DNA of 64,000 nucleotides from Proteus terrae (lineage in GTDB: Bacteria > Pseudomonadota > Gammaproteobacteria > Enterobacterales > Enterobacteriaceae): NCBI RefSeq assembly GCF_003144325.1, contig NZ_PENS01000007.1:216818-280817 (forward strand), given 5' to 3'. The position numbers were made by a program, and so were the translations under genes. This document shows, in pieces, positions 39,631-50,911 of this stretch (its first letter is position 1; every line of letters begins with the position of its first letter). The notes under the pieces were generated by a model. It was not told the origin of the DNA and did no database searches. It saw only the letters and a program-made list of their open reading frames with translations.

Positions 39631-40757
39631 AATGTCACCTGATTTTTTTTCAATGCTTCAAGAATACGTTGGCAGGCATGACCATCACCATAAGGATTTG
39701 TCGCCTTACTCATTTGGTGATACGCGTTTTCGTCTGTCAATAAAGAGGTTACTTCGCTAACAATACGTTTAGTATCTGTTCCCACTAAACGAACAGAGCC
39801 CGCTTCAACAGCTTCTGGGCGCTCCGTTGTGTCTCGCATTACAAGAACTGGCTTACCTAATGAAGGGGCTTCTTCTTGAATTCCACCAGAATCGGTCAAA
39901 ATAAGGTAAGCATGATTCATTAAATAAACGAATGGGAGATAATCTTGTGGCTGTATTAATTTAATATTATCAATACCATGAAGGATACGTTGAACCGGTT
40001 CACTCACATTAGGATTTAAGTGAACAGGATAGACAACTTCTACATCTGGGTGTGCTAATGCAATTTCAGCTAAAGCTTGGCAGATACGTTCAAAACCACC
40101 ACCAAAACTTTCTCGACGATGCCCTGTTACCAAAATCATTTTCTTGTCAGGCTGAATAAATGGATAATTTACAGCAAGCTCATTTAAGAGTGTTTGATTG
40201 CCCATCACTCTGTCACTTACCCAAAACAACGCATCAATTACCGTATTTCCTGTAACAAAAATATTTTTATCCGCAACCGCTTCTCGCACCAAATTTAATT
40301 TGGCAGTTTCTGTTGGTGCGAAGTGATACATTGCAAGATGCCCTGCAATAGTACGGTTTGCCTCTTCAGGCCAAGGGGAATAAAGATTGCCGGTACGTAA
40401 CCCAGCTTCCACATGACCAACAGGAATTCGTTGATAAAATGCGGCTAAACTTGCTGCCATGGTCGTTGTTGTATCACCATGTACCAAAACAACATCAGGT
40501 TGAAATGACGCTAATACTGGTTTTAACCCTTCTAAAATACGACAGGTAATATCCGTTAAATCTTGTCCTGGTTTCATAATATTGAGATCATAATCTGGTT
40601 TGATCTCAAAAAGATTTAATACCTGATCAAGCATTTCTCGATGTTGGGCCGTAACACATACCTTCGCTTCAAACGAATCATCATTTGCTAAAGCGTGCAC
40701 TAAAGGTGCCATTTTTATCGCTTCAGGGCGTGTGCCAAAAACAGTCAACACTTTCAC
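39627..40757 (-). CDS. wecB: UDP-N-acetylglucosamine 2-epimerase (non-hydrolysing)
   Basis: A 376-residue WecB. The start [19 protein letters not shown], the [16 protein letters not shown] segment, [10 protein letters not shown] and [14 protein letters not shown] are hallmark motifs. It interconverts UDP-GlcNAc and UDP-ManNAc. A 126-bp gap containing a strong hairpin separates it from wzzE, the largest gap within the wec operon. Confidence 0.96.
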   Translation of the reverse strand: MKVLTVFGTRPEAIKMAPLVHALANDDSFEAKVCVTAQHREMLDQVLNLFEIKPDYDLNIMKPGQDLTDITCRILEGLKPVLASFQPDVVLVHGDTTTTMAASLAAFYQRIPVGHVEAGLRTGNLYSPWPEEANRTIAGHLAMYHFAPTETAKLNLVREAVADKNIFVTGNTVIDALFWVSDRVMGNQTLLNELAVNYPFIQPDKKMILVTGHRRESFGGGFERICQALAEIALAHPDVEVVYPVHLNPNVSEPVQRILHGIDNIKLIQPQDYLPFVYLMNHAYLILTDSGGIQEEAPSLGKPVLVMRDTTERPEAVEAGSVRLVGTDTKRIVSEVTSLLTDENAYHQMSKATNPYGDGHACQRILEALKKNQVTL

Positions 40758-40824
40758 AGTGGCTCTCTTTTTTTCATTGTTATATCGCTTATTTTTGGGA
40801 AAGCAATATGCCCTTATACTCAGT

Positions 40825-40850
40825 ACATCAGGTGCCGAAACACCTGATGT
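40825..40850 (-). other. Strong hairpin between wzzE and wecB
   Basis: ACATCAGGTG and CACCTGATGT form a perfect 10-bp stem with a 6-base loop (TTTCGG on the transcribed strand). No T run follows, so it is not a classical terminator. It may be an mRNA processing or stability element dividing the operon. Confidence 0.75.
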
Positions 40851-40883
40851 CCCGTTATTGTCATCAATGACAAAATTTAATTA

Positions 40884-41942
40884 TTATTTTTTTAATGAAC
40901 TGCGTCTTACTAATGCAACACCTGCACCCGCTAAAACACCAATAGCGCCCCAAAGTACCATCATAAAGGCACGACGAGGACTATCACGTTTCACAGGATC
41001 TTCAGGGGTACGTAGAAAGCGGTAAGTTTGGAAGTTATCTTGTAATTTTGCGCCCACAGCTAGGGTCGCTAACATTGCCGTATTTTGATCATAATCACTA
41101 TCAAAATCAGCACCTGTTGCCACTAAAGTTTCTAGCTGTGATTGTAACAGAGGAACACCTAACAGAAACAATTTAGAATCTGGTAACTCATCAATCGCAA
41201 TCGATGTTTGTTTTTGAGAAATACCTTGTTTCTCAGCCACTTTAATTGATTGCTCTAATAAGTTAACTTGGCGTTGATACGCAGATTGAGCCGCCATTTC
41301 TTGACGTTTAACCAACGCTTTCATTGATTGAGTTCTAGTTGCCCAAGCTGTTATCACTTCATCATTAAGATGGGTAGATGCTCTCTTATTAGCAAAAGCA
41401 ATATACTCATTTAATAATTGACTCGCTTCTTTTGATGTTTCCGCAATGAGTTTCAGTTGATCATTAACTAATTTTTTCTCATCAGCAGGCGTAAATTGAA
41501 TATTGTTAATTAACTCATCCAATAACGCAGCATTGGCCTGTTCATCACTCTCTTTGCGCTGTTTGAAATAATCCGTTTGCAACCAAAACTCACGACGTGT
41601 ATCAAACGCCGCGATTTGAGTAATAAACTCTTGATAAGCTTCATCTGAAATAGTTAAAGCTGAGGTTTGTGCTGCAGGATTAATCTGTGTATCAAGATTG
41701 CGCAAGAACTGAGATTGCGAATAATAACTGCCTAAGTTATTAATCGTTGGTTTCTCTGTCATTGCGATTGCGCTCCATTTAGGTTGCATCAAATAAGATG
41801 CACCGAGTGCAATCACTGCAAAAAGCAGAGCGAACCCTATAATCCAGCTTTTGCCTGACCAAAGTGCACAAAAAAGACCTCGAATATCGAGTTCATTATC
41901 TGGCTGTTCACCCTGTCGGGAGGCGTTATTTTCCGAGTTCAT
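40884..41942 (-). CDS. wzzE: ECA chain-length regulator WzzE
   Basis: A Wzz-family polysaccharide co-polymerase of 352 residues. An N-terminal transmembrane helix (about 33-53, SWIIGFALLFAVIALGASYL) and a C-terminal one (about 326-346, AFMMVLWGAIGVLAGAGVAL) flank a long periplasmic helical domain. The proline-containing stretch before the second helix (RTPEDPVKRDSPRRA) is family-typical. It sets ECA modal length with WzyE. ATG at 41942 and GTG at 41945 are adjacent; I took the ATG. Confidence 0.94.
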   Translation of the reverse strand: MNSENNASRQGEQPDNELDIRGLFCALWSGKSWIIGFALLFAVIALGASYLMQPKWSAIAMTEKPTINNLGSYYSQSQFLRNLDTQINPAAQTSALTISDEAYQEFITQIAAFDTRREFWLQTDYFKQRKESDEQANAALLDELINNIQFTPADEKKLVNDQLKLIAETSKEASQLLNEYIAFANKRASTHLNDEVITAWATRTQSMKALVKRQEMAAQSAYQRQVNLLEQSIKVAEKQGISQKQTSIAIDELPDSKLFLLGVPLLQSQLETLVATGADFDSDYDQNTAMLATLAVGAKLQDNFQTYRFLRTPEDPVKRDSPRRAFMMVLWGAIGVLAGAGVALVRRSSLKK

Positions 41943-41966
41943 CACGTTAAAAAACCTCTGCTTATA

Positions 41967-43055
41967 TTAATGCTGTTGTGTTGCTCTACGTAAGCGACGC
42001 TTATGTCGTTTAATAAAACGAGCGACTCGCCACGCGCGTTTAATGCAATAACCATACATAACAAATGCAAGCAAGAATAATGCCAACATAAACCATTCAG
42101 GGACAAATGATAGGTTTTGACCGATAATACCAATCGCGGCTAATAGCGCAGCAGCCACAGTAATTAAAATAAAGGCTTGGCGAGAGGTAAAACCTGCACG
42201 CATGATCAAATGGTGAATGTGTTGACGGTCTGGAGAGAAAGGACTCATCCCTTTGCGTAAACGACGGTACATAATTGCCACCATATCCATAAGTGGAATA
42301 GCAATTATCCATAATGCAGTTACAGCCTTAACAGGGCGAGGCTGAGTTTGTGTTGATGCGACCAATAACCAAATAATGGTAAATCCAATCAGTGTACTTC
42401 CCGCATCTCCCATAAAGACTTTGAATTTTTTACCGCAGACCCCTAAGTTTAGAAGGATATAAGGTAAAATTGCCGCAATAAATGAGAAGCACCAGAATGC
42501 GAGAGCTGAATTACCGCCTTGATATAATAAAATACCAAGCGCACCAAAAGAGACACAAGAAAGTCCACCTAATAACCCATCAATACCATCAACCATATTA
42601 AAGGCATTGATTGCTGCCCAAACAGCGAAAAGTGTAACAATATAGCCAAAAGGCCCTAAATGCATTTCCCAAGGACCAAAAGCATGACCCAGAGTGTCAA
42701 GTTTTAATCCTGCACCCACCATCATCACGATCCCAACAAAAGCTTGGATTGTTGCTCTAATTTTGACGCTAATATCGAAGCGATCATCTAATGCGCCGAT
42801 AAAAACAAGAAGTCCCGCACATGCCAGATACAATTCCTTATGAGGAATATAAATATCTGAAATATAAAATGCGAAAACAATACCAAAATAGACTGATATT
42901 CCTCCGACTAGAGGGATCAATCCATGATGTTTCTTACGATAATTCGGTTTATCCACGAGTCCAATTTTCTTTGCAATTTTACGAGCCAAGAATAAAAATG
43001 CGAAAGAAAATAAGAACACATAAAAAACGCTTGTGCTCATTTTTAGTATATCCAC
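41967..43055 (-). CDS. wecA: Undecaprenyl-phosphate GlcNAc-1-phosphate transferase (WecA)
   Basis: A 362-residue polyprenyl-phosphate N-acetylhexosamine-1-P transferase with about eleven membrane segments. The motifs ALDDRFDIS, NAFNMVDGIDGL and VFMGDAGS are intact, and the cytoplasmic HIHH motif is in DRQHIHHLIMRAG. It starts ECA synthesis and usually O-antigen synthesis. A GTG start at 43055 aligns best with E. coli; an ATG five codons in is the alternative. First gene of the operon, 24 bases before wzzE. Confidence 0.96.
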   Translation of the reverse strand: MDILKMSTSVFYVFLFSFAFLFLARKIAKKIGLVDKPNYRKKHHGLIPLVGGISVYFGIVFAFYISDIYIPHKELYLACAGLLVFIGALDDRFDISVKIRATIQAFVGIVMMVGAGLKLDTLGHAFGPWEMHLGPFGYIVTLFAVWAAINAFNMVDGIDGLLGGLSCVSFGALGILLYQGGNSALAFWCFSFIAAILPYILLNLGVCGKKFKVFMGDAGSTLIGFTIIWLLVASTQTQPRPVKAVTALWIIAIPLMDMVAIMYRRLRKGMSPFSPDRQHIHHLIMRAGFTSRQAFILITVAAALLAAIGIIGQNLSFVPEWFMLALFLLAFVMYGYCIKRAWRVARFIKRHKRRLRRATQQH

Positions 43056-43464
43056 AGTACGGTTCTCTATAATAAATATAGCTGGTTATTTTACGCTTCC
43101 ATGTGTTTTTATTCTTTTTTCCAGCCTCACCTCGACGAGTTTATTCAAAACCCACCACCCTTCATCAATTATAAGTTTTCCTTAACTATTTTTATTGATG
43201 CCATCGCTATTTTTATCAATTACCAAAACATGCAATATATATACCAACATCCGACTAAAATATTGCAATCTAAAATTGAATTACACCCATAAAAAAAACA
43301 AAAAACGCCACAAACTATTGTGGCGTTTCATCATATCGTCATTCTTACAAAGTAAACGAGCTTAACAGCATATAAATTGAGGTGATATTACTTATTCTGT
43401 AACAGAGCACACTATTTTAATATTTTAATCCTATTCTCAGCTCATATCACTTTGTTAATACACT
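43056..43464. other. Intergenic region between rho and wecA
   Basis: Contains the rho terminator at about 43291-43329 and, to its left, the wec leader and promoter region. A TATTAT sequence lies shortly upstream of the wecA start. I see no credible gene; a 63-codon frame on the plus strand is antisense and AT-rich. Confidence 0.55.
43291..43329 (-). terminator. Terminator of rho
   Basis: AAACGCCACA and TGTGGCGTTT form a perfect 10-bp stem with a 6-base loop. On the minus strand the stem is followed by a T-rich stretch. It separates rho from the wec operon. Confidence 0.88.
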
Positions 43465-44724
43465 TTATGAACGTTTCATAAAGTCGAAGAATTCTTCATT
43501 TGTCTTAGTCATTGCTAACTTATTAATGAGGAATTCCATTGCGTCAATCTCACCCATTGGATGAATAATTTTACGCAAGATCCACATTTTTTGTAGCTCA
43601 TCTTGAGACGTCAGTAACTCTTCTTTACGTGTACCAGAACGATTGTAATCAATCGCAGGGAAAACACGTTTTTCAGCAATTTTACGAGACAGGTGTAATT
43701 CCATATTACCTGTACCCTTAAATTCTTCGTAGATAACTTCGTCCATCTTAGAACCCGTATCGACTAATGCTGTTGCAATGATAGTCAAGCTACCACCTTC
43801 TTCAACATTACGAGCCGCACCGAAGAAACGTTTAGGACGATGTAATGCGTTTGCATCCACACCACCAGTTAACACTTTACCTGATGAAGGAACAACAGTG
43901 TTATAAGCACGCGCTAAACGTGTGATGGAGTCTAACAGGATGATAACGTCTTTTTTATGCTCAACTAGGCGCTTCGCTTTTTCAATCACCATTTCTGCAA
44001 CTTGTACGTGACGAGAAGCTGGTTCATCAAAGGTTGAAGCAATAACTTCACCTTTTACTAAGCGTTGCATTTCTGTCACTTCTTCTGGGCGTTCATCAAT
44101 CAGAAGTACCATTAATACGCAATCAGGGTAGTTATGAGCAATATTTGCTGCAATGTTTTGCAGCAACATGGTTTTACCTGCTTTTGGTGGAGCAACAATA
44201 AGACCACGTTGACCACGGCCAATTGGCGCCGCTAAGTCAAGAACACGCGCGGTTAAGTCTTCTGTTGAGCCATTACCACGTTCCATGCGTAAACGATTAT
44301 TAGCATGTAAAGGTGTTAAGTTTTCAAAGAGAATTTTACTGCGGGCATTTTCTGGTTTATCAAAGTTAACTTCATTAACTTTTAGGAGGGCAAAATAACG
44401 TTCACCTTCTTTAGGAGGACGAATTTTCCCTGCGATGGTGTCACCAGTGCGGAGGTTAAAACGGCGAATTTGACTTGGAGAAACGTAGATATCATCGGGA
44501 CCAGCAAGGTAGGAACTGTCTGCGGAACGTAGGAAGCCGAAGCCATCCTGCAATATTTCCAGCACACCGTCACCGAAAATATCTTCTCCACTTTTCGCGT
44601 GTTGCTTCAAGATAGAGAAAATAATGTCTTGCTTTCTCATTCGAGCCAGATTCTCTAGCCCCATATTTTCGCCAAGTGCTATCAGTTCTGATACCGGCGT
44701 ATTTTTTAATTCGGTAAGATTCAT
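43465..44724 (-). CDS. rho: Transcription termination factor Rho
   Basis: A 419-residue Rho, the E. coli length. The N-terminal oligonucleotide-binding domain contains the [17 protein letters not shown] segment; the Walker A motif is [11 protein letters not shown] near residue 180; Walker B is [13 protein letters not shown]; the R loop region carries [17 protein letters not shown]. The hexameric RNA-dependent ATPase terminates untranslated transcripts. It is preceded by a 566-bp leader region, which fits known autoregulation by Rho. Confidence 0.98.
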   Translation of the reverse strand: MNLTELKNTPVSELIALGENMGLENLARMRKQDIIFSILKQHAKSGEDIFGDGVLEILQDGFGFLRSADSSYLAGPDDIYVSPSQIRRFNLRTGDTIAGKIRPPKEGERYFALLKVNEVNFDKPENARSKILFENLTPLHANNRLRMERGNGSTEDLTARVLDLAAPIGRGQRGLIVAPPKAGKTMLLQNIAANIAHNYPDCVLMVLLIDERPEEVTEMQRLVKGEVIASTFDEPASRHVQVAEMVIEKAKRLVEHKKDVIILLDSITRLARAYNTVVPSSGKVLTGGVDANALHRPKRFFGAARNVEEGGSLTIIATALVDTGSKMDEVIYEEFKGTGNMELHLSRKIAEKRVFPAIDYNRSGTRKEELLTSQDELQKMWILRKIIHPMGEIDAMEFLINKLAMTKTNEEFFDFMKRS

Positions 44725-45290
44725 AATGGTGGGTTCTTAATAACTCGGGGTAACTCTCGAACTATGAACGTGAATAGTATAACAGCGAATCGCTGTCAGT
44801 TTCGTCATGTGTAAAATTACAGATTATAACTTTCTAACATAAGGGTATAACTAAAATGATAATGTTAGAGAGTGTTAATACAATTAGACCAGTCTGCTTT
44901 ATCCCAGAGAAGTGACATTCATTTTCGCGATACATGAGTGTACTTTCAACTTATGGGTTAGGAACATATTTTGGAAAAATTTATATCCCTTGAATACTAT
45001 AGATTATTCTAAGGCAACTTGACTGGTTAGATGAATTCAGATTACTTATATTAAATATCATATTAGATTAAATATCATATCATGTTATTCAATTCTATTA
45101 CTTTGTACGCTTGATATTCAATATCTCAGACTTATTTAATCGTATCTAATCATATTGGCAAGTAGATCCGATATATTATGTAAGTAAGTGGCGCTAACTT
45201 ATCATGCTTCGAAGCGGACGTCTAGCGGTCAATAACAGAAATACTGACAAGGTCTAAACGTCCTACTTTATTTTTGATATCTAAATCAAA
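44725..45290. other. Long intergenic and leader region between trxA and rho
   Basis: 566 bp without a full-size gene. On the minus strand a TATAAT (44823-44828) could be a rho promoter -10. A 23-codon frame lies at 44737-44808. Two copies of ATTAAATATCATAT lie near 45052-45078. In E. coli the matching region carries the rhoL leader and supports Rho-dependent attenuation, so a long untranslated leader is expected. Confidence 0.5.
44737..44808 (-). CDS. Possible rho leader peptide (23 codons)
   Basis: An ATG-initiated frame of 23 codons ends 12 bases before rho (MTKLTAIRCY...VTPSY). E. coli rho has a leader peptide, RhoL, in the same place, but I see no residue similarity and no clear ribosome-binding site. 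The candidate -10 at 44823-44828 is only 15 bases upstream, so a transcript from it would barely include the start. Treat as a positional candidate only. Confidence 0.2.
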   Translation of the reverse strand: MTKLTAIRCYTIHVHSSRVTPSY

Positions 45291-45617
45291 TTAGATATTT
45301 TCGTCTAAAAACTCTTTCAGTTGAGTTTTTGACAATGCGCCTACTTTAGTCGCAGCAACTGCACCGTTTTTGAATAAAATCAGTGTAGGAATGCCACGAA
45401 TACCGTATTTTGGTGCTGTCAGCGGGTTTTGATCGATGTTTAGCTTCGCAACTGTTAATTTACCAGCGTATTCTGTTGCAACTTCATCTAGAATAGGAGC
45501 AATCATTTTACATGGGCCACACCATTCAGCCCAGAAATCAACGAGCACAGGGCCGGTTGCATTTAATACATCAGCATCGAATTTGCTGTCAGATAAGTGA
45601 AGGATTTTATCGCTCAT
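45291..45617 (-). CDS. trxA: Thioredoxin 1
   Basis: A 108-residue thioredoxin with the active site WCGPC (Cys33 and Cys36), preceded by VDFWAEWC and with the cis-proline in [11 protein letters not shown]. It is the general cytoplasmic disulfide reductant. Divergent from rhlB with 119 bp between, as in E. coli. Confidence 0.98.
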   Translation of the reverse strand: MSDKILHLSDSKFDADVLNATGPVLVDFWAEWCGPCKMIAPILDEVATEYAGKLTVAKLNIDQNPLTAPKYGIRGIPTLILFKNGAVAATKVGALSKTQLKEFLDENI

Positions 45618-45736
45618 TGTTCTACTCCAAAGAATAATATTGACCGTACCAGTGTAACATTAAATAACAAAAGTCTGTCTGCATTTCAGCGGATAAACTT
45701 TTGTAATGCAACCCATAACTGATATTCTATTACATT

Positions 45737-47041
45737 ATGAGCAAAACATATTTGACAGAAAAGAAGTTTTCCGACTTCGCCTTGCATCCAAAAGTGATAG
45801 AAGCCCTTGAGAAAAAAGGGTTCTCTAATTGTACACAAATTCAGGCATTGACGTTACCTATCACTGTGAAAGGTCAAGACATTGCCGGGCAAGCCCAAAC
45901 AGGAACAGGCAAAACGTTGGCGTTTTTAACTTCAACGTTTCATTATCTTTTAACGCACCCTGCTAAAGAAGGGCATGAAACCAATCAACCTCGTGCACTT
46001 ATTATGGCGCCAACACGCGAATTAGCTGTGCAGATCTATTCTGATGCTAAAGAGCTTGCGCAAAATACAGGGATTAAAATGGGTCTCGCCTACGGTGGCG
46101 ATGGCTATGACGAACAACTCAAAGTATTAAATAATGGTGTCGATATTGTTATTGGCACAACAGGTCGTTTAATTGACTACGTTAAGCAAGGCCATATTAA
46201 CCTTAACGCAATCCAAGTTGTGGTACTTGATGAAGCTGACAGAATGTACGATCTCGGTTTTATTAAAGATATTCGTTGGATTTTCCGTCGTATGCCAGTT
46301 GCGGCTGAGCGTATGAATATGCTGTTCTCTGCAACACTTTCTTACCGTGTAAGAGAACTAGCTTTTGAGCAGATGAATAATCCAGAGTATGTTGAAGTTG
46401 AACCTGAACAAAAAACAGGTTTTAGTATAAAAGAAGAACTCTTTTATCCTTCAAATGAAGAAAAAATGCGTCTTCTTCAAACATTGATTGAAGAAGAATG
46501 GCCAGATCGCTGTATCATTTTTGCTAATACAAAACATCGTTGTGACGACATTTGGGCGCACCTTGCTGCAGATGGGCACCGCGTTGGTTTATTAACCGGT
46601 GATGTTCCACAGAAAAAACGTCTACGCATTTTAGAAGATTTTACCCAAGGTAATATTGATATTCTGGTTGCTACTGACGTTGCCGCTAGAGGCCTTCATA
46701 TTCCATCAGTAACACATGTTTTTAACTATGATTTACCTGATGACTGTGAAGACTATGTTCACCGTATTGGTAGAACAGGGCGCGCTGGAAATAGTGGTAA
46801 CTCAATCAGCCTTGCATGTGAAGAATATGCGCTGAATTTACCTGCTATTGAGACCTATATTCAACATGCTATTCCCGTGAGTAAATATAATAGTGATGCG
46901 TTATTAGCTGATCTGCCTGAGCCCAAACGCCGTCACCGTCCTCGCCAAGGTCAGCCTCGTCGCAACAATGCGCCGGCGCGAAATAACAGAGGAAATAATA
47001 CTCAACGTAACAACCGAAATAAACGCCCGAGTCATCCATAA
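45737..47041 (+). CDS. rhlB: ATP-dependent RNA helicase RhlB
   Basis: A 434-residue DEAD-box helicase. The Q motif is [13 protein letters not shown]; Walker A is AQTGTGKT; the DEAD box is [12 protein letters not shown]; motif III SAT lies in LFSATLS; motif VI is [11 protein letters not shown] basic, Arg/Asn-rich tail (about residues 396-434) is likely for RNA binding. RhlB is the helicase of the RNase E degradosome. No strong ribosome-binding site is visible. gppA follows three bases after. Confidence 0.96.
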   Translation: MSKTYLTEKKFSDFALHPKVIEALEKKGFSNCTQIQALTLPITVKGQDIAGQAQTGTGKTLAFLTSTFHYLLTHPAKEGHETNQPRALIMAPTRELAVQIYSDAKELAQNTGIKMGLAYGGDGYDEQLKVLNNGVDIVIGTTGRLIDYVKQGHINLNAIQVVVLDEADRMYDLGFIKDIRWIFRRMPVAAERMNMLFSATLSYRVRELAFEQMNNPEYVEVEPEQKTGFSIKEELFYPSNEEKMRLLQTLIEEEWPDRCIIFANTKHRCDDIWAHLAADGHRVGLLTGDVPQKKRLRILEDFTQGNIDILVATDVAARGLHIPSVTHVFNYDLPDDCEDYVHRIGRTGRAGNSGNSISLACEEYALNLPAIETYIQHAIPVSKYNSDALLADLPEPKRRHRPRQGQPRRNNAPARNNRGNNTQRNNRNKRPSHP

Positions 47042-47044
47042 ATT

Positions 47045-48553
47045 ATGCTGAAATCCTCATCACTTTATGCCGCTATTGATTTAGGTTCTAACAGTTTTCA
47101 TATGTTAGTCGTTCGAGAAATCGCGGGCTCTATACAAGTCCTTTCCCGCGTGAAACGTAAAGTTCGACTCGCTGCTGGCCTAAACAGTGAAAATAAATTG
47201 TCAGAGCAGGCAATGGAACGCGGTTGGCAATGTTTACGACTTTTTTCTGAATATCTACGTGATATTCCGGCTGAACAAATCAGAGTCGTAGCAACAGCCA
47301 CATTACGTATTGCTAAAAATGCAGATATTTTTGTCGCAAAAGCGTCTGAAATATTGGGCAATACTGTTCATGTTATTAGTGGTGAGGAAGAAGCACGCCT
47401 TATCTATCGTGGCGTTGCACATACTACAGGTGGTGCAGAGCAACGTTTAGTCGTCGATATTGGTGGTGGCAGCACAGAACTGGTTACAGGTACTGGTGCT
47501 AAAACAACGCAATTAATGAGCTTAAGTATGGGCTGTGTAACTTGGTTAGAGCGCTATTTTACTGACCGTTCTCTAACTCAAGAAAATTTTGCTAAAGCAC
47601 AAGACGCAGCCAAAGCGATACTCGCCCCAGTGGCAGATAAATTAATTGGGCAAGGCTGGCAAGTGTGTGTAGGTGCCTCTGGTACTGTACAAGCGTTGCA
47701 AGAGATCATGATTGCTCAGGGTATGGATGAATTAATCACCTTACCTAAGCTTGAGCGACTCAAACATAAAGCCATTGAGTGTGGAAAACTAGAAGAGCTG
47801 GAAATTGAAGGGCTTACTTTTGAACGAGCCTTAGTGTTTCCAAGTGGGCTTGCTATCTTAATCGCCATATTTGAAACACTGCATATCGACAATATGATCT
47901 TAGCAGGTGGTGCATTACGAGAAGGCTTAGTCTACGGAATGTTACATCTTCCTATTGAGCAAGATATCCGCCAACGTACTCTTCGTAATGTCCAACGTCG
48001 GTTTCAGATTGATATTGAGCAAGCACACCGAGTTCAACAACTTGCAGAACACTTTTTTATCCAAGTCAGCAAGAGTTGGCAGTTAGATAATCGTTGCCGT
48101 GAGTTGCTCAACAGCGCCAGTGCATTACATGAAATTGGCCTTAGTGTTGATTTTCGCCAAGCACCTTCACATGCAAGCTATCTGATCTCTCATCTTGATT
48201 TGCCGGGATACACACCTGCACAACGACGTTTATTGGCATCTTTGCTAAAAAACCAAACAGGGATCATCGATCTTGCGCCCCTAAATCATCAAAATGCACT
48301 ACCGATAACTCAAGCCAATCGACTGGTGCGTTTACTGCGATTAGCCATCATTTTTGCTAGTCGCCGCCGTGATGATACTCTCCCAGCATTACGATTACGT
48401 ACTGAAGATGAGAAACTCATTATTACGCTGCCATATCAATGGCTTAATGAGCATCCATTACGGGCTGAAAACCTCCAAGAAGAGATCCAATTTCAGAGTT
48501 ATGTCCATTGGTCTTTAATGATTGAAGAACAAAACAGCTCTCGTATAAGTTAA
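47045..48553 (+). CDS. gppA: Exopolyphosphatase / pppGpp 5'-phosphohydrolase GppA
   Basis: A 502-residue Ppx/GppA phosphatase (E. coli 494). The N-terminal ASKHA-fold motifs are [14 protein letters not shown] (phosphate 1) and [12 protein letters not shown] (phosphate 2), with the catalytic Glu region in the [11 protein letters not shown] segment. It converts pppGpp to ppGpp, linking polyphosphate and the stringent response. It lies immediately downstream of rhlB, presumably cotranscribed, and converges with rep. Confidence 0.94.
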   Translation: MLKSSSLYAAIDLGSNSFHMLVVREIAGSIQVLSRVKRKVRLAAGLNSENKLSEQAMERGWQCLRLFSEYLRDIPAEQIRVVATATLRIAKNADIFVAKASEILGNTVHVISGEEEARLIYRGVAHTTGGAEQRLVVDIGGGSTELVTGTGAKTTQLMSLSMGCVTWLERYFTDRSLTQENFAKAQDAAKAILAPVADKLIGQGWQVCVGASGTVQALQEIMIAQGMDELITLPKLERLKHKAIECGKLEELEIEGLTFERALVFPSGLAILIAIFETLHIDNMILAGGALREGLVYGMLHLPIEQDIRQRTLRNVQRRFQIDIEQAHRVQQLAEHFFIQVSKSWQLDNRCRELLNSASALHEIGLSVDFRQAPSHASYLISHLDLPGYTPAQRRLLASLLKNQTGIIDLAPLNHQNALPITQANRLVRLLRLAIIFASRRRDDTLPALRLRTEDEKLIITLPYQWLNEHPLRAENLQEEIQFQSYVHWSLMIEEQNSSRIS

Positions 48554-48569
48554 TTTTTTGCTTATACAA

Positions 48570-48612
48570 AAATAAAAACCCCTTGAACATCAATATGCCA
48601 AGGGGTTCATTT
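48570..48612. terminator. Bidirectional terminator between gppA and rep
   Basis: AACCCCTTG and CAAGGGGTT form a perfect 9-bp stem, with an A-rich left flank and a T-containing right flank, between two converging stop codons. Confidence 0.85.
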
Positions 48613-48630
48613 TATCTACCAAACCTTATA

Positions 48631-50655
48631 CTATTCGGGTTTGTGTCTTGCCAGCATAGCCCTTAATCCCGCAACACCTTTTTGCCCTTTCTCTTGTTTT
48701 TCTTCAGCACTTAACACTTTCTTTTTATTAGTATCCCAATTCAAATCATCTTGAGGTAACTCATAAAGAAAACGGCTTGGGTCGGGTTTAATTAATTCGC
48801 CATATTGACGCCTTTCTTTACATAACGTAAAAGTGAGTGTTTTTTGTGCTCGAGTAATACCCACATAAGCAAGACGCCTTTCTTCTTCTACATTATCTTC
48901 ATCAATACTACTTTGGTGTGGCAATATGCCCTCTTCCATTCCTACTAAAAATACATGAGGAAACTCAAGACCTTTAGAGGCATGTAATGTCATTAATTGA
49001 ACTTGATCTAACTCTTCTTCTGTTTCTCCTCGCTCCATCATATCGCGCAAGGTAAAACGGTTAACAACTTGAGAAATCGTCATAGGTTCATGTAATTCAT
49101 CACCTTCTAGCATTTCGCTCATCCATAAAAACAGCTGATTAACATTTTTCATTCTCATTTCAGCCGCTTTTGCGCTACTTGAGGTTTCATATAACCAACT
49201 TTCATAATCCATTTCATGCAATAAATCACGTACAGCTAACAGCGGCTCTCGTTCTGATTTTTGCACTATACGTGACATCCATTGAGAGAATGCTTGTAAT
49301 GAATTGAAGCCTCGACCTGTTAATGTTTGACCTAATCCCAAATCAAAACAGGCATTGTATAAGCTCTTATCTCGAACTTTTGCCCACTCACCTAACTTTT
49401 GGATCGTCATAGGGCCGATTTCACGACGAGGCTTATTCACAATACGTAAAAATGCCGCATCATCATCAGGATTGGTAATCACTCGCAAATAGGCCAGAAT
49501 ATCTTTTATCTCTTCCCTTGAGAAAAAAGAGGTTTCACCTGAAATACGATAAGGAATACGGTTTTGCATTAAGTATTTTTCAAAAATACGAGACTGATGA
49601 TTGCCACGATAAAGGATCGCGTAATCCTTATAATTGGTTTTATTAATAAAGTGATGAGCAATTAATTCACCAGCCACACGTTCTGCTTCATGCTCTTCAT
49701 TATTAGCTGTTAAAACCCGTAGTTCATCACCATAACCTAATTCTGAAAATAACCGTTTTTCAAAAACATGGGGATTATTTTCAATCAAGATATTCGCTGA
49801 TTTTAGAATACGCCCAGAAGAACGATAATTTTGCTCAAGCTTAATCACATTAAGTTGTGGAAAATCTTTTTGTAATAGCACTAAATTTTGAGGTCGAGCA
49901 CCACGCCATGAATAGATTGATTGGTCATCATCGCCTACAACCGTAAAACGAGCTCTTTCACCGACCAGCCATTTGACCAATTCATATTGGCTTGTATTTG
50001 TATCTTGATATTCATCCACCAGCAAATAACGGATACGTCTTTGCCAGCGCTCTCTGACTTCTTCATTTGTACGTAATAACAGAGTTGGTCGGCTAATTAG
50101 GTCATCAAAGTCGAGTACATTACAACTACGCAGATGTTGCTCATAACGTCGAAAACATTCGGCAAATGTATGATCTTGTTGCGATCTCGCCATTCCTATT
50201 GCTTGATCTGGCGTGAGCATGTCATTTTTCCAATTAGAAATTTGGCTCTTTAATTGAGAAAGTAAATCTTTATCTTCTTCTAATAAATCAGCAGTTAATT
50301 CTTTAAGTAATGCAGATTGGTCTTGATCATCAAACAATGAAAATTTAGCTTTAATACCTAACGCTTTATATTCGCGTTTAATAATTTCTAATCCCAATGT
50401 ATGGAACGTTGAGATCATTAATCCTTTCGCTTCTTGGCGACCTAAGGTTTGAGCAACTCGCTCTTTCATTTCACGCGCAGCTTTATTGGTAAATGTAACC
50501 GCTGCAATTTGCTTTGCTGGATATTGGCATTGACGAATGAGGTGTGCAATTTTATTGGTAATAACCCGTGTTTTACCCGATCCTGCACCTGCCAAGACCA
50601 AACAAGGGCCTGACACATATTCTACTGCTTTTTGTTGACCAGGATTTAATCGCAT
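48631..50655 (-). CDS. rep: ATP-dependent DNA helicase Rep
   Basis: A 674-residue superfamily 1A helicase (E. coli 673). Walker A is [13 protein letters not shown] near residue 28; motif [10 protein letters not shown]; motif [16 protein letters not shown]; motif [10 protein letters not shown]; motif [11 protein letters not shown]. It assists replication forks past protein blocks with DnaB. I start at MRLNPGQQ (50655), matching E. coli; an open extension of 29 codons upstream has no homology. GGA lies 6 bases before this ATG. ppiC, which separates rep from ilvC in E. coli, is absent. Confidence 0.97.
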   Translation of the reverse strand: MRLNPGQQKAVEYVSGPCLVLAGAGSGKTRVITNKIAHLIRQCQYPAKQIAAVTFTNKAAREMKERVAQTLGRQEAKGLMISTFHTLGLEIIKREYKALGIKAKFSLFDDQDQSALLKELTADLLEEDKDLLSQLKSQISNWKNDMLTPDQAIGMARSQQDHTFAECFRRYEQHLRSCNVLDFDDLISRPTLLLRTNEEVRERWQRRIRYLLVDEYQDTNTSQYELVKWLVGERARFTVVGDDDQSIYSWRGARPQNLVLLQKDFPQLNVIKLEQNYRSSGRILKSANILIENNPHVFEKRLFSELGYGDELRVLTANNEEHEAERVAGELIAHHFINKTNYKDYAILYRGNHQSRIFEKYLMQNRIPYRISGETSFFSREEIKDILAYLRVITNPDDDAAFLRIVNKPRREIGPMTIQKLGEWAKVRDKSLYNACFDLGLGQTLTGRGFNSLQAFSQWMSRIVQKSEREPLLAVRDLLHEMDYESWLYETSSSAKAAEMRMKNVNQLFLWMSEMLEGDELHEPMTISQVVNRFTLRDMMERGETEEELDQVQLMTLHASKGLEFPHVFLVGMEEGILPHQSSIDEDNVEEERRLAYVGITRAQKTLTFTLCKERRQYGELIKPDPSRFLYELPQDDLNWDTNKKKVLSAEEKQEKGQKGVAGLRAMLARHKPE

Positions 50656-50760
50656 ACTTTTTCCAAACTTCATTAACCAAGAACATAACGGGGGACAATT
50701 GTAGCAGAAAGCGATCAAAGTCTTGAGTATTCCCTCTTTCAATTTTTCTCACACTATAAA

Positions 50761-50797
50761 AACAAAAAACCGTACTCCATTAAGAAATACGGTTTTC
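50761..50797 (-). terminator. Terminator downstream of ilvC
   Basis: AAAACCGTA and TACGGTTTT form a 9-bp stem with a 13-base loop, followed on the minus strand by a T-rich run. It lies about 215 bp after the ilvC stop, so an unusually long 3' untranslated region is implied. Confidence 0.75.
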
Positions 50798-50810
50798 AAT
50801 AAAATTTAAT

Positions 50811-50911
50811 CTTCACTTTTCGCTTATTTTTCTAAGCTCTTTGCATGAGAAGATAGCAAAAACTTAACCTTCACTTTTCACTTATTTTTCTAAGCTATTT
50901 ACGTGAGAAGA
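50811..50911. repeat. Imperfect direct repeat in the ilvC 3' region
   Basis: Two copies of a unit start at 50811 and 50869 (period 58 bp). Thirty-nine of the first 43 positions are identical, beginning CTTCACTTTTC. No open reading frame covers them. They lie between the ilvC stop and its terminator, so they would be in the ilvC 3' untranslated RNA. Confidence 0.85.

Noticed and set aside
40685..41025. Plus-strand frames across the wecB-wzzE gap
   Set aside because: They are antisense to wecB and wzzE and cross a hairpin; no independent evidence of coding.
43101..43292. 63-residue frame on the plus strand between rho and wecA
   Set aside because: Aromatic-rich translation of AT-rich leader DNA with no ribosome-binding site or recognisable domain.
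45280..45312. Inverted repeat ATATCTAA / TTAGATAT at the trxA stop as a terminator
   Set aside because: The stem is pure AT apart from two pairs and no T run follows on the trxA strand, so I did not list it.
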